DNA of 61,946 bases from assembly GCA_000442015.1 (NCBI GenBank), contig KE560847.1:1-61946 (forward strand), read 5' to 3'. This document shows positions 25,701 through 36,290 of the stretch, piece by piece. The notes under the pieces are model-generated. The model worked only from the letters and a program-made list of their open reading frames with translations. It was not told where the DNA came from and searched no databases. Position 1 is the first letter of the stretch. Each line of letters begins with the position of its first letter. The position numbers and the translations under genes were made by a program. This DNA is from Rozella allomycis CSF55 (lineage: Eukaryota; Rozellomycota).

Positions 25701-26271
25701 GCATCTTGCAACATGCTATTTCACCATAGGCCATTTCAATCGTATCCCCGGCTACACCGAGAACTGAGGGTATCACATAGACTTGGTTATCTCTAATAAC
25801 TCTAATGCAATCTACTGAACGGGTCCCAAATGGAATCCTTATTTCCTGATAGTCTAATTTAGTATTTGTCTTGATCATGTCTAACACACTTTGAATACGA
25901 TCCCGCTGATCCACTATTTGATTTCTTTGATCTCTGTATCGAATAAATATGTATAGCCATATGGTGCCAATAAATAAGACAACTTCAAGTAGAACAGGGA
26001 CCCAAGAAACAAAAATGGAATCCTTTCCGGTAACAATATCATAAAATACAAATCCGATACAGGAAAGGCAAAAAAGTACTACTAATGCCGTGGTTGAAAT
26101 CGGTATGCGATAAAATTCAAAAATAGAATTCCTTTTTTCCTCTTTGTCAACTATTTCTTGAAGTGCTTCGTGGAGTCTTTTCATCGCAGATTCAGTGGTA
26201 AGACTTGAATTTGTTGATAAAAGAGATGAAATATTTTCATGTGAATCAACGACGTGAAGGTTTGAGCTCAT
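22800..26271 (-). CDS. TMEM94: TMEM94-like P-type-ATPase-related ER membrane protein
   Basis: Introns at 24861-24886, 24708-24735, 24498-24524, 24068-24098, 23245-23274, 23029-23056 and probably 22963-23000 give 1,087 aa. Two N-terminal membrane helices (about residues 55-75 and 85-110) are followed by an actuator-like domain with GVAGDTIEMAYGE. Two more helices then lead to VSVMCFVDKIGVLTHP, where P-type pumps carry DKTGT, so the catalytic Asp context is present but altered. Next come LKPIGLNLFLNTR, GLETDWNCCI, AFGEVVCCVGSA-type hinge residues and a C-terminal helix bundle ending KLGMHSPV. This matches TMEM94 (ERMA), proposed to move magnesium into the ER. The last intron position is uncertain. 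Confidence 0.85.
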
Positions 26272-26375
26272 TTACAAAATTTCACAATAAGAAAAATTGA
26301 TTTTCATGGATTCATTCAGTGTTATTAAACATTTTTTATAACTTTGAATAATTAAAATTTATTACTTAATACTTT

Positions 26376-27059
26376 CTAACTTTCCCAATCTTTTTTGATT
26401 TCAATGTTCCACGTAAAGTCAAGATGACAATTTTTATCATCATCCACAAATCTCGATCGAATAGAATAATTGCCTCTATAAATCAATACTTAATTAAATA
26501 TATGATTTACCATCCCGCTAGGTAATGTTTCTGGTGAAAATGATTTAGTGTAAGGTTCATCGCTAGGGCCATAAGAACCGATCATCTCCTCCATCTTATC
26601 AACTTTAATTCCCTTTCTTTTCATGACTTGAATATACTTCAAGCCAGGTATGACGTCGTTGTTGACGTAAAATGTAACCTTAAGTCTAAAATCAATTCCT
26701 TCTTTAACGACAAAAACCTTATTTTTTAATTCTTCAATTTGCTCTGTTAGGTTTAATTATTATATAATTACCAGTGGTGGATAAATTCATCACATAATCT
26801 GGCCTCCCCTCAGATTCCATGGCCAACTTTGCAATTAATACAGGTTTATTGCTTTTAGTGTCTTCAATTTCTTATTAGAGATCGACTTACTTGAGACGCT
26901 TTTCAATAGAGTCTGTTTCCATTTTGTCAAGGATTCATCATCCCCATCCATCATTTTCAATTCTTCTATAGTTTTCTTTTCCGGCGGTTTATATCCAATG
27001 GTCTCAGAAGGCCTTAAGTCTTCTTCATCATTTGTCAATGGTACATTTGGCACAGTCAT
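26376..27059 (-). CDS. RDI1: Rho GDP-dissociation inhibitor
   Basis: Conserved RhoGDI segments run in order: DEEDLRPSETIGYKPP, TLLKSV, FVVKEGIDFRLKVTF, GLKYIQVMKRKGIKVDK, MIGSYGP, EPYTKSFSPETLPSGM, then RGNYSIRSRFVDDDKN and a terminal IEIKKDW. RhoGDI extracts prenylated Rho-family GTPases from membranes. Introns: the first ends ambiguously (26871-26890, 20 nt, or to 26862, 29 nt; both in frame), then 26744-26771, then 26484-26510. The last must end in TTG to give PSGM-IY-RGNY; no AG in range keeps the frame. The product is about 200-202 aa, typical of the family. The start ATG is at 27059. Confidence 0.9.
26484..26510 (-). other. GT-TG intron in the RhoGDI gene (27 nt)
   Basis: Read on the minus strand it starts GTAAATC and ends TATTG, followed by ATT. 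Removing 27 nt gives PSGM-IYRG-NYSI, in line with PSGMLARGSYSI of RhoGDIs. Use of the nearest downstream AG (TATAG) leaves the last exon out of frame, and the AG inside (TTAAG) leads to an immediate stop. Confidence 0.8.
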
Positions 27060-27107
27060 TGTTATTAGAAAATTACCAAGTCGTTTTGGACACAATCAAA
27101 ATTTAAT

Positions 27108-29176
27108 ATGATCAAGAAATTAGATTTTAGATTGACTTCTACAATAACATCGGGACAAGTAATACCGGAGGTGTCTAGTTTTATTAAAGAACTGGTCGAC
27201 AACTCGTTAGATGCTAACGCTACTTATGTTGGTATTATCACTTCTTATTTATTACTTAGACATAAAGTTTTTTTCTGCGCCTACTATTAAAATTGAGGTT
27301 AGTGACAACGGGACCGGAATATCACCCGATGATTTTTTAAACCTCGGTAAATGTTTAGGGAAAAAATTGTAGGCAAGAAAAATTATACTTCTAAAATATG
27401 TAACTTCGAGGATTTGCAAAATGTTCAAAGTTTAGGCTTCAGGGGAGAGGCTTTGAATTCAATATGTGCATTGTCTCAAGTGTCCATCCGAACGGCCACA
27501 TTAAAATCGTCACCAAAAGGTTTCGATTTAAAATTGAATCATATGGGAGATATCGATTCTAAATCATTGTGTGCAAGGGAGGTATATGGATTTCAAAAAT
27601 TTCCTCAGAAAGGTACGACCGTTTTCATCTCCGAAATTTTTCACAATTTGCCAGTAAGACGGAAGGAATTAGAGAGAAATTTAAAGAAAGAAGTCAATTT
27701 AATCCTAAAGTTAGTTCAAGAGTTTTCTATTTGTTATCCAATGGTCAATTTTAAGTATTCGACATTTAACAAGAATAAGTATAAAATTTGCCCTTAATTT
27801 AACATAGTGAAACAGTCCATTTGGTTACAAAGTCTAATGATTTAAATAGGAGGATAAACGATTATTTCGGAACTAAAAATCTAAGAGAGTTTTCAAAATC
27901 TAACACCAATTTGAACCTTTCTTGTATAATTTCAACAGAAGGTCAGGAAAAGAATAGGCTGGTTTTGATGATTAACAAGAGAATTGCAGAGTCAAAGCTA
28001 ATTTTGTCATTACTAAAGCAAGCCTCAAAAGAAAATGAAATAAAGCCGCACTTTATTTTTCTTTCAATTGAGTTGAGGCAGCGTAAATGAGTATTATCTA
28101 TTTAAGTAGGGGATGTTGATTTCAATTTGGACCCAAACAAGAGGAATGTTATGTTTAGAGATGACGATTCGATTTTTAATACCCTTAAAGCGATTATGAA
28201 TGAAATTTATCAAGAGATTAACAAGTTCAAAGAAGTCGAGCAAGTTCCTTTGAAAAGAAGAATGGAAGAAATAGATTTGCCAATGAAAGCGGTAAAAATG
28301 GATGTGACTGATAATCAAATTGCCAGCGGGCGGCTTGTTGATCAGTCTGAAGGCGTTAGTATAAAAAATAATGTGGAAGAAGAGATTCATGGTTCAAATA
28401 CATTATATAAAAAGAAAATCATTTTTAAAGCGTCATTGAATGACTTTGCTCCATGCAAAGCTCCAAGTGTTTCTCGTGAATCAAATTTGATAATTCATAA
28501 GAAAAACGAAGTATCTTTGGTTGAAGTTAACCAAGAAGATTTTGCTCGCATGAAAATTATCGGGCAATTTAACCATGGGTTTATCATTACAAAATTAAAG
28601 CAAGGGTCCAAAATCCGATTGTTTATTATTGACCAGCATGCCTCAGATGAAAAATACAATTTTGAAATGCTTAATAAATATTCTAAAATCCAAACCCAGC
28701 ATTTAATATCACCTAAAGAATTTAGCTTAACACCCGCTTCTGAACAACTAATTTGGGATTCAAGAGAAGAATTTGAAAAGTTTGGTTTCAATTTTATCTT
28801 TGAAAAAAACAATACACCTGGCCAACGTTTGTCATCAGTTTCAGTCCCAACTGTGATACAGTCGAAATTCGGTACTACTCTATAAAAATGCAAATTAGAA
28901 TCCATAGACAGCATATTTTCAAACTGGAATGATATATCTGAGACCATAGACCTGATTCAAAAAGAATTTAAAAGCTACTACGCAACTAAGGCTTGCAGAA
29001 AATCCGTGATGATAGGAACCCCATTGAACAACTTTCAGATGAGAAAGGTACGATTTTTTATTTTAATTTCATAGATTATCAAACATCTAGAGCAATTAGA
29101 TCAGCCTTGGAATTGTCCCCATGGGAGACCAACGATTAGGCATTTATTGGATTTTGACGAAGTATTAATGTTATAA
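27108..29176 (+). CDS. PMS1: Pms1-type MutL homologue (mismatch repair endonuclease)
   Basis: Introns at 27232-27259, 27347-27372, 27779-27807, 28083-28109, 28872-28898 and 29048-29074 give 634 aa. The GHKL ATPase motifs are present: ELVDNSLDA (residues about 27-35), DNGTGI, and SLGFRGEALNSI. The C-terminal endonuclease domain has DQHASDEKYNFEML (the metal-binding DQHA-type site), ACRKSVMIG and CPHGRPTIRH. These mark the yeast Pms1/human PMS2 branch, which nicks DNA as MutL-alpha with Mlh1. The linker is short, so the protein is smaller than the 860-870 aa of yeast and human. Start codons of RhoGDI and PMS1 are 48 bp apart and divergent. Confidence 0.93.
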
Positions 29177-29236
29177 AGCGATTTAATTTTGTTTATTTAG
29201 CGTTTTAAATGAGTTTTGCAATTTCACGGTGATTAT

Positions 29237-29548
29237 TTAGCGCATTTTTTTCAAAGTACTATTTGAGCGGGTAACTGGGCCTAGGGTTTTAGGCGCTGTT
29301 TTGGTTAGATATAATTTCTTCCCTGTCGCCTTTTTTGTTTTCTAATCTTACTAAAAAAATTAATTTACTTTTATCGGAGACTCTATAAAAGCTTCTGTTA
29401 CGTCGTTTAATGGAAATTGTGGTGGTAGGCTGGTTTTTCGTTTTTTGGCATATTCTGGGGTCTTGGAAAAGCGATGAGTTTGTGGATCATAATTCTCTTT
29501 GTCGATAATTTGTCTGCTTCCTTTGGATTTGGGTGTTTGTGTTGACAT
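29237..29548 (-). CDS. Small KEN-box protein, function unknown
   Basis: One intron (29342-29368, 27 nt) gives 94 aa. The protein has no membrane segment and is basic. It carries a KEN box (DKENYDP, residues about 16-22), Ser/Thr-Pro sites (SKTPE, ESPIK), and a late KTLGPVTRS stretch resembling the region after the D-box of securins. KEN boxes mark substrates of APC/C-Cdh1. An exact E2F-type element sits 5 bp upstream of the ATG. Together these suggest a cell-cycle-regulated protein; identity as a securin or other APC/C substrate is only a guess. It is convergent with PMS1 (60 bp between stops). Confidence 0.6.
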
Positions 29549-29553
29549 ATAAA

Positions 29554-29564
29554 TTGGCGGGAAA
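29554..29564 (-). promoter_or_regulatory. E2F-type site upstream of the KEN-box gene
   Basis: TTGGCGGGAAA contains GCGGGAAA, an exact match to the inverse E2F consensus GCGSSAAA. It ends five bases from the ATG of the KEN-box protein, where the 5' UTR and core promoter must overlap. Confidence 0.5.
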
Positions 29565-29708
29565 CGCTAGGATTGTTATATTTGTGCAGGGGTCCCTGCG
29601 TCAAAATCCAACTCTTTAACATAATAATAAAGCAAAATTGATTTATTATGTACATTGTGATATTATCATTTCAGTATAATCAATGATGTCATGCTAATGC
29701 TTGATTCC

Positions 29709-30400
29709 TTATTCAAACTGAATCAAATGGCAATTGGGGTATACTAGATTATTTCGAAAATACGAGTTTATGTTCTCTACTATGAATTTCTCAATCTTTC
29801 CGGTGTTTTTTAAGACTAAAACAACAAAACAAAATACAAATACCCTGCCCTTCACCAACATCCGAGTCCATCATGATGTCCAACTGGAGAGGAAACCTGT
29901 TGAATGAAAATTTAAAGATTACCTTTCTTCACTAATTGTAATTACTAATGTATTCGATAAGTAAGCCATTATTATTTCGCCTAAAATTTGAATCTACGTG
30001 GCCTGTTACACTTGACTTTTAGATGTTTTATAAAAAGTTTGATAGGTAGAGAGACAAATGCATGTGTAGGGTAATTTAATCTTAACTCTGTTTCAATAGT
30101 AACACCGGCATTGCCATCATAATCGAGGCTCACATTAACTTGGAACTGCAAAGGCTCAAAATCTTCCTCTTCATTGGGAGTTATATTTGCATCGAAGGCA
30201 TTAATTATTTCTTCAAGAGGATCAGTTATATCCAGGATTTCAATATCCGGAGATTCTTCTCCAAGAAAAATGGCTCGAATGTTTATGTCACCAATAAAAT
30301 CGGGACGTTCTAATTTCTGAAAATATTCATTAAGCGATTGACAAAGCGATTGGTTGATCTTTTCACTTTTCCACTTGTCCCAGAAAAGTTTACATGACAT
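29709..30400 (-). CDS. MDM12: Mdm12, ERMES complex subunit (SMP domain)
   Basis: Introns at 29981-30009, 29897-29922 and 29816-29843 give 202 aa, near the minimum for Mdm12. The N-terminus FWDKWKSE...SLNEYFQKL is followed by PDFIGDINIRAIFLGEESPD and EILDITDPLEEI. Then come LQFQVNVSLDYDGN, HAFVSLPIKLFIKHLK and a C-terminal KNTGKIEKFIVENI. This matches Mdm12, the soluble lipid-transfer SMP protein bridging Mmm1 (ER) and Mdm10/Mdm34 (mitochondrion). ERMES is found in fungi and some other lineages but not in animals, which helps place the organism. Confidence 0.87.
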
Positions 30401-30548
30401 TGGAAATTTCCTAATCCTGAATAAAACTAAACGTTTTCACGACATTTGCATTAAAGTCTAAAGACAGAAACCATTTGGTTTACTATATTCGGATTTTCTT
30501 TGTTCCATCTTCCAGCGTAAATAAACAAATAAATTTGCAATTGGCGAA

Positions 30549-31586
30549 ATGGAATATACTGATTTATTGGAATCCTCCTTCTTTTCACCATTAAGAACGT
30601 ATGGTCAGACTCATGGAAATGGATCATTTATAAATTTTACACCATTCAGAGGTACCAATGTAGCGCGGTCAAAATGCTAAGACTTGACTAATAGGTGTGA
30701 CGTTGATGCAAGGAAACAAGAAAGGACTTATGTAAAACTGGAGAGTCCATGCTTGCCACATTTCGCATGTACCAATAGCAGTATGGATGACATACTCAAG
30801 AATACGATCGAGCGTTCCGAGGCTAAGAAACATCTTGATTTTGCCACCTTGAACGAAAGAGACGTATTCAAAAAAGATGCTAGTGTAGCAATGGTCAAAA
30901 AGGAAATAATACCTCTAATGCCAAGGTGTGAGAGATCTCTTGTAAAACTATGCCAAGAGTAAGATTGTACATAAAACATTGAAAGAATTGTTGATTCAAT
31001 CGAGAACATTTGCAAGCAATCAAAGACAATGATAATTGATGATGCGGTGAGTAGACTAGGTAATATGCAAAAAATGTTGTTTTTGACTTGAATGGACCGA
31101 ATAGACGCAGATTTTACGATGTAGCAAATATATTGGAAGGCCTAGATATCATTAAACGAATAAAGAAGGATAAATATTCTTTCAAAGGGCGGCAAGCATT
31201 AAATCACCTTTTAATCTCATTATCTAGTGGTACTGTTAACAAAGTTGACAGTAAGCTTATTTTTGATTTTGTTCAGGAAACAACATTTTGACGCATTGGA
31301 CACGAAATTTGTTAACTAAACTTGTAACTTCGAAAACTGGGGAACTAACCATCAGTGAAGCAGTCGCTTGTTCTAATTATGAAGATTCTTTATCTGATAT
31401 CAAAGGTATAATGTTATAATAATGACGAGAGAATCCAGAGTGCGAAGATTGTATGATATTGTAAATATCTTGAATTTCTTCGGAATTGCAGAACGGCGGC
31501 GAGACGGAAAGAGGAGATTTAAAGTTATTCGCTCAAAATTTGTCGAGGATTTGGTCAATAACAAAGAAAATTTCAACAATTTGTAG
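30549..31586 (+). CDS. E2F: Atypical E2F (two winged-helix domains, E2F7/8/DEL type)
   Basis: Introns at 30652-30681, 30959-30985, 31061-31086, 31251-31276 and 31406-31431 give 300 aa. The first DNA-binding domain runs from SLVKLCQEIV to PNRRRFYDVANILEGL. The second ends in SRVRRLYDIVNILNFFGI. The RRxYDI recognition helix is thus present twice, and no DP-dimerisation or transactivation domain follows, as in E2F7/8. Such proteins repress cell-cycle genes without DP. Intron 3 must end in TTG; all three frames contain stops if it is retained, and no AG is available. A TTGGCGAAA sequence overlaps its own start codon, hinting at autoregulation. Confidence 0.82.
31061..31086 (+). other. GT-TG intron in the E2F gene (26 nt)
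   Basis: The intron starts GTAATATGC and ends TTTTTG, followed by AC. Splicing gives DDAVSRL-DLNGPNRRRFYD, aligning with the DEVAEELNVERRRIYD stretch of E2F7. Between the two conserved exons there is no AG after base 31060, and each of the three frames has a stop, so neither retention nor an AG-ending intron works. A 20-nt version ending at 31080 would also be in frame. Confidence 0.7.
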
Positions 31587-31649
31587 GTAAATAAAGTTAA
31601 TTCCAAGGTATTACTATTGTATGTACTTGGTTATTTCGTAAATTTCGGA

Positions 31650-34600
31650 ATGGACAATATCAAAACTTTTTTACGAATACGACCGTTTAATGCACTTGAA
31701 ATTGAAAGAAAGGAGGATAATTTCCAAAGTATTGCTGTTAAAATAGATGAGCAGACGGTGCAGTTCAAGGGACAAAAATTGGACATGTTTTCGTATGACC
31801 ATGTTGGTGATCAGATGACTACACAGGAGGAGGTATTTAAAGTTGTGGGGAAAGTGATGTGTGACCACTGTTTGGAAGGATATAATGCTACTATTTTTGC
31901 ATATGGACAAACCAGCAGTGGAAAGTAAGGACTGCCAGTTTATGTATATTTAGATCTTTTACGATTAACGGCCCTACTAATGAAGAAGGAAATTTAATTT
32001 TGGAGCACCGTGGGTTGATTCCACGTATTTTGGATTATCTTTTTGAGAATATGGAGAGAATGACGACCGAGAATGAAGTTGAGTTTGTGTGTAACTGCTC
32101 GTATGTAGAGATATACAATGAAGTTGTTTATGACCTTTTAGATCCGTCTGGACAGTCGTGTACCTTGAGAGAAGACATCAGAAGGGGAGTTTGTATTTCA
32201 GGCAACACGGAAGAAGAGGTCCATTCATCACAAGAAGCTTATAGAGTAAAAATAGAAATTGAATTTAAAAGTTATTTCTAAAGGGAATCCAAAACCGCCA
32301 TGTTGCTGAAACGGCGATGAATAGAGAGAGTAGTCGAAGTCATTCATTATTTACCATAACGATATTTTCCAAAGTAACAGTGAATGAAGAGAAATAATAA
32401 AGACTAGAGAGGGTGGAATTCTAAATATTGCAGAATCACGATTTAATATTGTGGACTTAGCTGGATCTGAGCGCCAAAGTTTGACTGGTGCAACGGGAAT
32501 CCGGTTGAAAGAGGCTGGCAACATTAATAAATCATTGTTGGCGTTAGGGAATGTGATAAATTCTTTGTTGGATATTGCGATGGGCCGACCAAGACATGTG
32601 CATTATCGGGATTCCAAATTGACGTTTCTGCTTCGAGATTCACTTGGAGGAAATTCAAAGACATTTGTTATAGCGAATGTTTCGCCTTCATCTGCGTGTG
32701 TTGCTGAAACATTATCAACGTTGAGATTTGCACAAAGAGTGAAACAGATTAGAAACAAGGCGATAAAGAATAAGGATGTTGTTGGAGATGTGGATGAGTT
32801 GCAAGCTGAGATTAAAAGGTTGAAGGATGAGTTGAATAAAAGAATTGATTATGAGGTTGATGGGAATAGTAGTGAATTTGTGAAATTTGTGATGGAACAA
32901 GCGCAATTGTTTGAAGAAAAGAATCAGGAAATTTCCAAGTTTCAAAAACGAGTTGAGCAATTAGAAAAAGTTTTGAAGGCATTTGAAGAGAGAAGATCTA
33001 ATGATAGAATGTTGTTGAATTTGAAGGAAGAGAATATAAGAAAGATGAGGGATAAAATATCTGCGATAGAAGAGAGAGTAAAATAGATAAATGAAGTGAT
33101 ATAGGAATTGTATGAAAGAGAGATTGAGTTGTTGAGAAAGAGTAGAGAGAGTGAAACTGATGTGAATATGATTAGTTATCAAAAATTTATCCTGGAACGT
33201 AATGATTAAAAATGGTGATGAGTTTATAGAGGATAACAAATCATTGATTAGAAAGTTGGCTAAATATCAAGTAATGCAGCAAAGAGAAGAAGAAGAAATC
33301 AAAATTAGGAATGAATTTTTTTCTGAAATTTCTGAAATCATAAAAGAAAATTTGAAAAATGAGAAAATTGAAATTAGAGAAAGAAAAGAAGAAAATGAGA
33401 TTGAAGAATTACAGAAAAAGATTGAAGAAATTGAAAGAATGAGAAATAATGAACGAATGGAGTTTGAGGAGGAAAAGAAGAGTTTGGAGGGTAGAATAGA
33501 ATACTACAAGAGAGAAGCAGAAAGGCAAGATGAAGACAAGGAAGAGAATGTGAAAGAATTAAAACAAAAATTAGAAAATTTGGAAAGGAAAAGTAGAAGA
33601 ATGAGCGACGTAAGAAATTTGATTTAAAATAAAAAGTTTGCATTTGAAAGTCAAGCGATTTCACAAGAAAGATTTCATGATTTAATTACGAAAAATAAAG
33701 AATTGATAAACCAATTGAAATCAACAGAAAGTAAACATCATGAATTAATTGATGAAAATGAAAATTTGTCTCTAAAAATTGTAAATCTAGAAAAAAAGAT
33801 GGGAAATATTTTAAATGAAAATTCCAGATTAGATTTCCAAGTAAAAGAAATTTCTGGATCTATTTAAGATTTTAAAGTTTAAAGAAGAAATAAAAAATCA
33901 GCAAGAAGAAAATGAAAATTTAAAGGCAGAATTGCAAAATCTAAATTTAGAAAATGAACAACTTTACGCTAAAATTTCAACTTTAAATTTAGAAAAAGAA
34001 AGTGCCATGTCAGATCTATTTCAATCTATGTTAAAAAAAGAAAATTCTTCAAAGATTCAAGATGATGATGAAAAAAATAGATTTGAAGAATTATTAAATG
34101 AAAAAGAAACAGAATTGGAAAAAATTAAAAATATTTTAAAAGAAAAGGAGTATGAAATTGCAAGGGTTGAAAAAACATTATCTGATCTACAAGGCGAGAT
34201 GCAAAAAACAAAAATAGAACACTTTAATCTACAAGAACAATTTAATGAGAATGAAAAAGAATTAAAAGAAACAAAAAGTGAATTGGGAAAAACAAAAGAT
34301 GAACTACATCAATCTTTAAATGAACTTTTTGAATCAAAACAAGAATTATCAAAAAGAGAAACAAAAATACAAAAAATACAAAACGATTTCGAAAATCTTC
34401 AAATTAAATTTCAAGAGTTTAATAAAAATAAAGAAAAATTACTCCAACTTGAAGAAATAAACAAAAAATTAACAAATGATCTATCCAAGGTTCAGGGGTT
34501 GGCAGATCTAAAAATAGAAAAGGTTCAAGGGGCTCTCTATGATGCTCAAAAATCTTTAAAAGAAAAAGAATTGGAATTAAATAAAACTCAATTAAAGTTA

Positions 34601-35307
34601 AACGACACTCAAAATCAATTACAATTAACATTAAATAATCTTTCCATGAAGAATTCAGAATTAGAATCAAAATTAAATGAATTGTCTCATTTTAAAGAAG
34701 AATACATTTCTCTTCAATCTAAACTTGAATCAGAATTCAAAATCAAAGAAGATCTATTAATGGAAAAGTTGGAAATTTCAGAAATTGAAAATCAAAAGAA
34801 AACGCAAGAATTGGAATCTTTAAAGCACCAATTCGAACGTTTAAATAAACTGTTAAAATCTCAAAATGATAAAATAGAAAACTTCAAAGAAAAAATTAGT
34901 CAACTAGAATTTCATTTATCAAACGCTCAAGAAGACAATGAAAATCTTTTAAATCAACTTCAATCACTACAAGACTCTGAAATGGCCTTGAAATTAGAAG
35001 AAAACGCTAGTCTGTAAATTTATCATCTCTGTATAACCTTAGAATGCAAAAACTTAAAATGGAGATTGATAAATTGGAAAATGAAAAATTGCTCTACAAA
35101 CAAGAATACGATAGAATGGCTCAAGAAAATCAACAATTCTTTCAACACCAAAATCCAAAACAAAAAATTAAATATCACGAAAAAATTAAACATGAAAATA
35201 ATCTTTTAAATGTCGAAATCAAATCCCTTAAAGATGAAGTGGCTAGGTTAATCGCCAAATGTGACGAATTAGAGTCTAACAAAGAAAACAATGCTAGATT
35301 AAAATAG
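31650..35307 (+). CDS. KIF15: Kinesin-12 (KIF15-like) with long coiled-coil tail
   Basis: Introns at 31925-31953, 32246-32271, 32374-32402, 33078-33104, 33199-33229, 33610-33636, 33841-33868 and 35014-35042 give 1,143 aa. An N-terminal motor (residues about 5-350) carries the P-loop GQTSSGKS (Ser replaces the usual final Thr), switch I NRESSRSH and switch [23 protein letters not shown] and NKA...[13 protein letters not shown] after the neck match kinesin-12/KIF15 better than CENP-E. The remaining 750 residues are almost continuous coiled coil rich in Lys, Glu, Leu and Asn. KIF15 homodimers/tetramers support spindle bipolarity. The gene starts only 63 bp after the E2F stop. Confidence 0.88.
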
Positions 35308-35392
35308 CCTTTCTAAATTCAATTAAAATAATTTACAAATTCAATCAAAATAATTTTATATTTTTATTTTTTACATTTCTACAGTTAAATAT

Positions 35393-36203
35393 TTAAGAGT
35401 ATGATGATACTCGTTTCCTTGATATTGATTTACTTCTTAGCATACTCTGCCCAGATATAGATCTTTTATACAATCCACTCACAGAGTTTATCTTTTCACT
35501 GAACGAATGATTGCTCACAAAGGAACTATTAAGACTACTGCTGTTAATAGAACTTCTTCTACCCTCTTCAACTACCTTCTGGCTTTTCACTGAAAGCTTG
35601 GCGATCAATTGCTCAACAGACTCTCCACTCTTGCCATCATTCAATGTTTCTTTTAGAGAACTCAATCTTTCATAGCTGTTGGCACCTCTTATCCGAACAC
35701 TTCTCTTCATTTGCGAAAATTGCTCACTCTTCTTATTCATCTCATCTCTTTCACAGGATTTCCTTTCTGGAATCGGACTAGAAATCGAAGTTGTTGGAAT
35801 AGATGGGTTGCCTGATTCATACACAGAGTCTCGTTCCAGCTCATTAAGTAACATATCATTATCATCCACAAATGAGGCTTCCTACATCATTGTTAAAATT
35901 CACACTTACAATAAAGTTTCTGGATTCGCCAAGAGGTTGTATAGTTTGGTCTCGCCCAAAATCTAGAGACCAATTAAATGTCCTGTCATCAAATATCCTA
36001 GTCAAACAAGAGTCATCATGTATCTGCATAGTATAAACCCTTCCATTTTCGTTATCGGCTTTACACTCTATCTCTTCAAGATCTAGATCTTTAGTATTTC
36101 CCACCATCTGGGATCTGGTGTTTTGGAACAATGATACATCAGAAAAAGATGGAAAATGGATTATGTCGCTTCTGCTGCTGTCAAAGGGATTCACAACACT
36201 CAT
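35393..36203 (-). CDS. Aurora borealis (Bora)-like protein
   Basis: One intron (35882-35909) gives 260 aa. The N-terminus reads VVNPFDSSRSD followed by HFPSFSDVSLFQNTRS, and near residue 75 FNWSLDFGRDQTIQP. Bora has the same order: NPFE plus a Ser/Asp/Tyr segment, SPSVF, then F.WSID.....P. These parts of Bora bind Aurora A and Plk1. The C-terminal half is Ser-rich with no domain. Bora primes Plk1 activation at mitotic entry. The match is based on short motifs, so orthology is tentative; no other family fits better. Confidence 0.5.
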
Positions 36204-36290
36204 TTGTTATCAGGTACAATGTGCCAGGGTCAAATTCAACAACATAATAACATACAACACAAATTTACATTATCACAGGTAAACATACGT

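Noticed and set aside
32246-32283. 38-nt intron in the kinesin gene
   Set aside because: A 26-nt intron ending at 32271 is in frame and adds LFLK, which matches the spacing of KIF15 between EAY and NR-VA.
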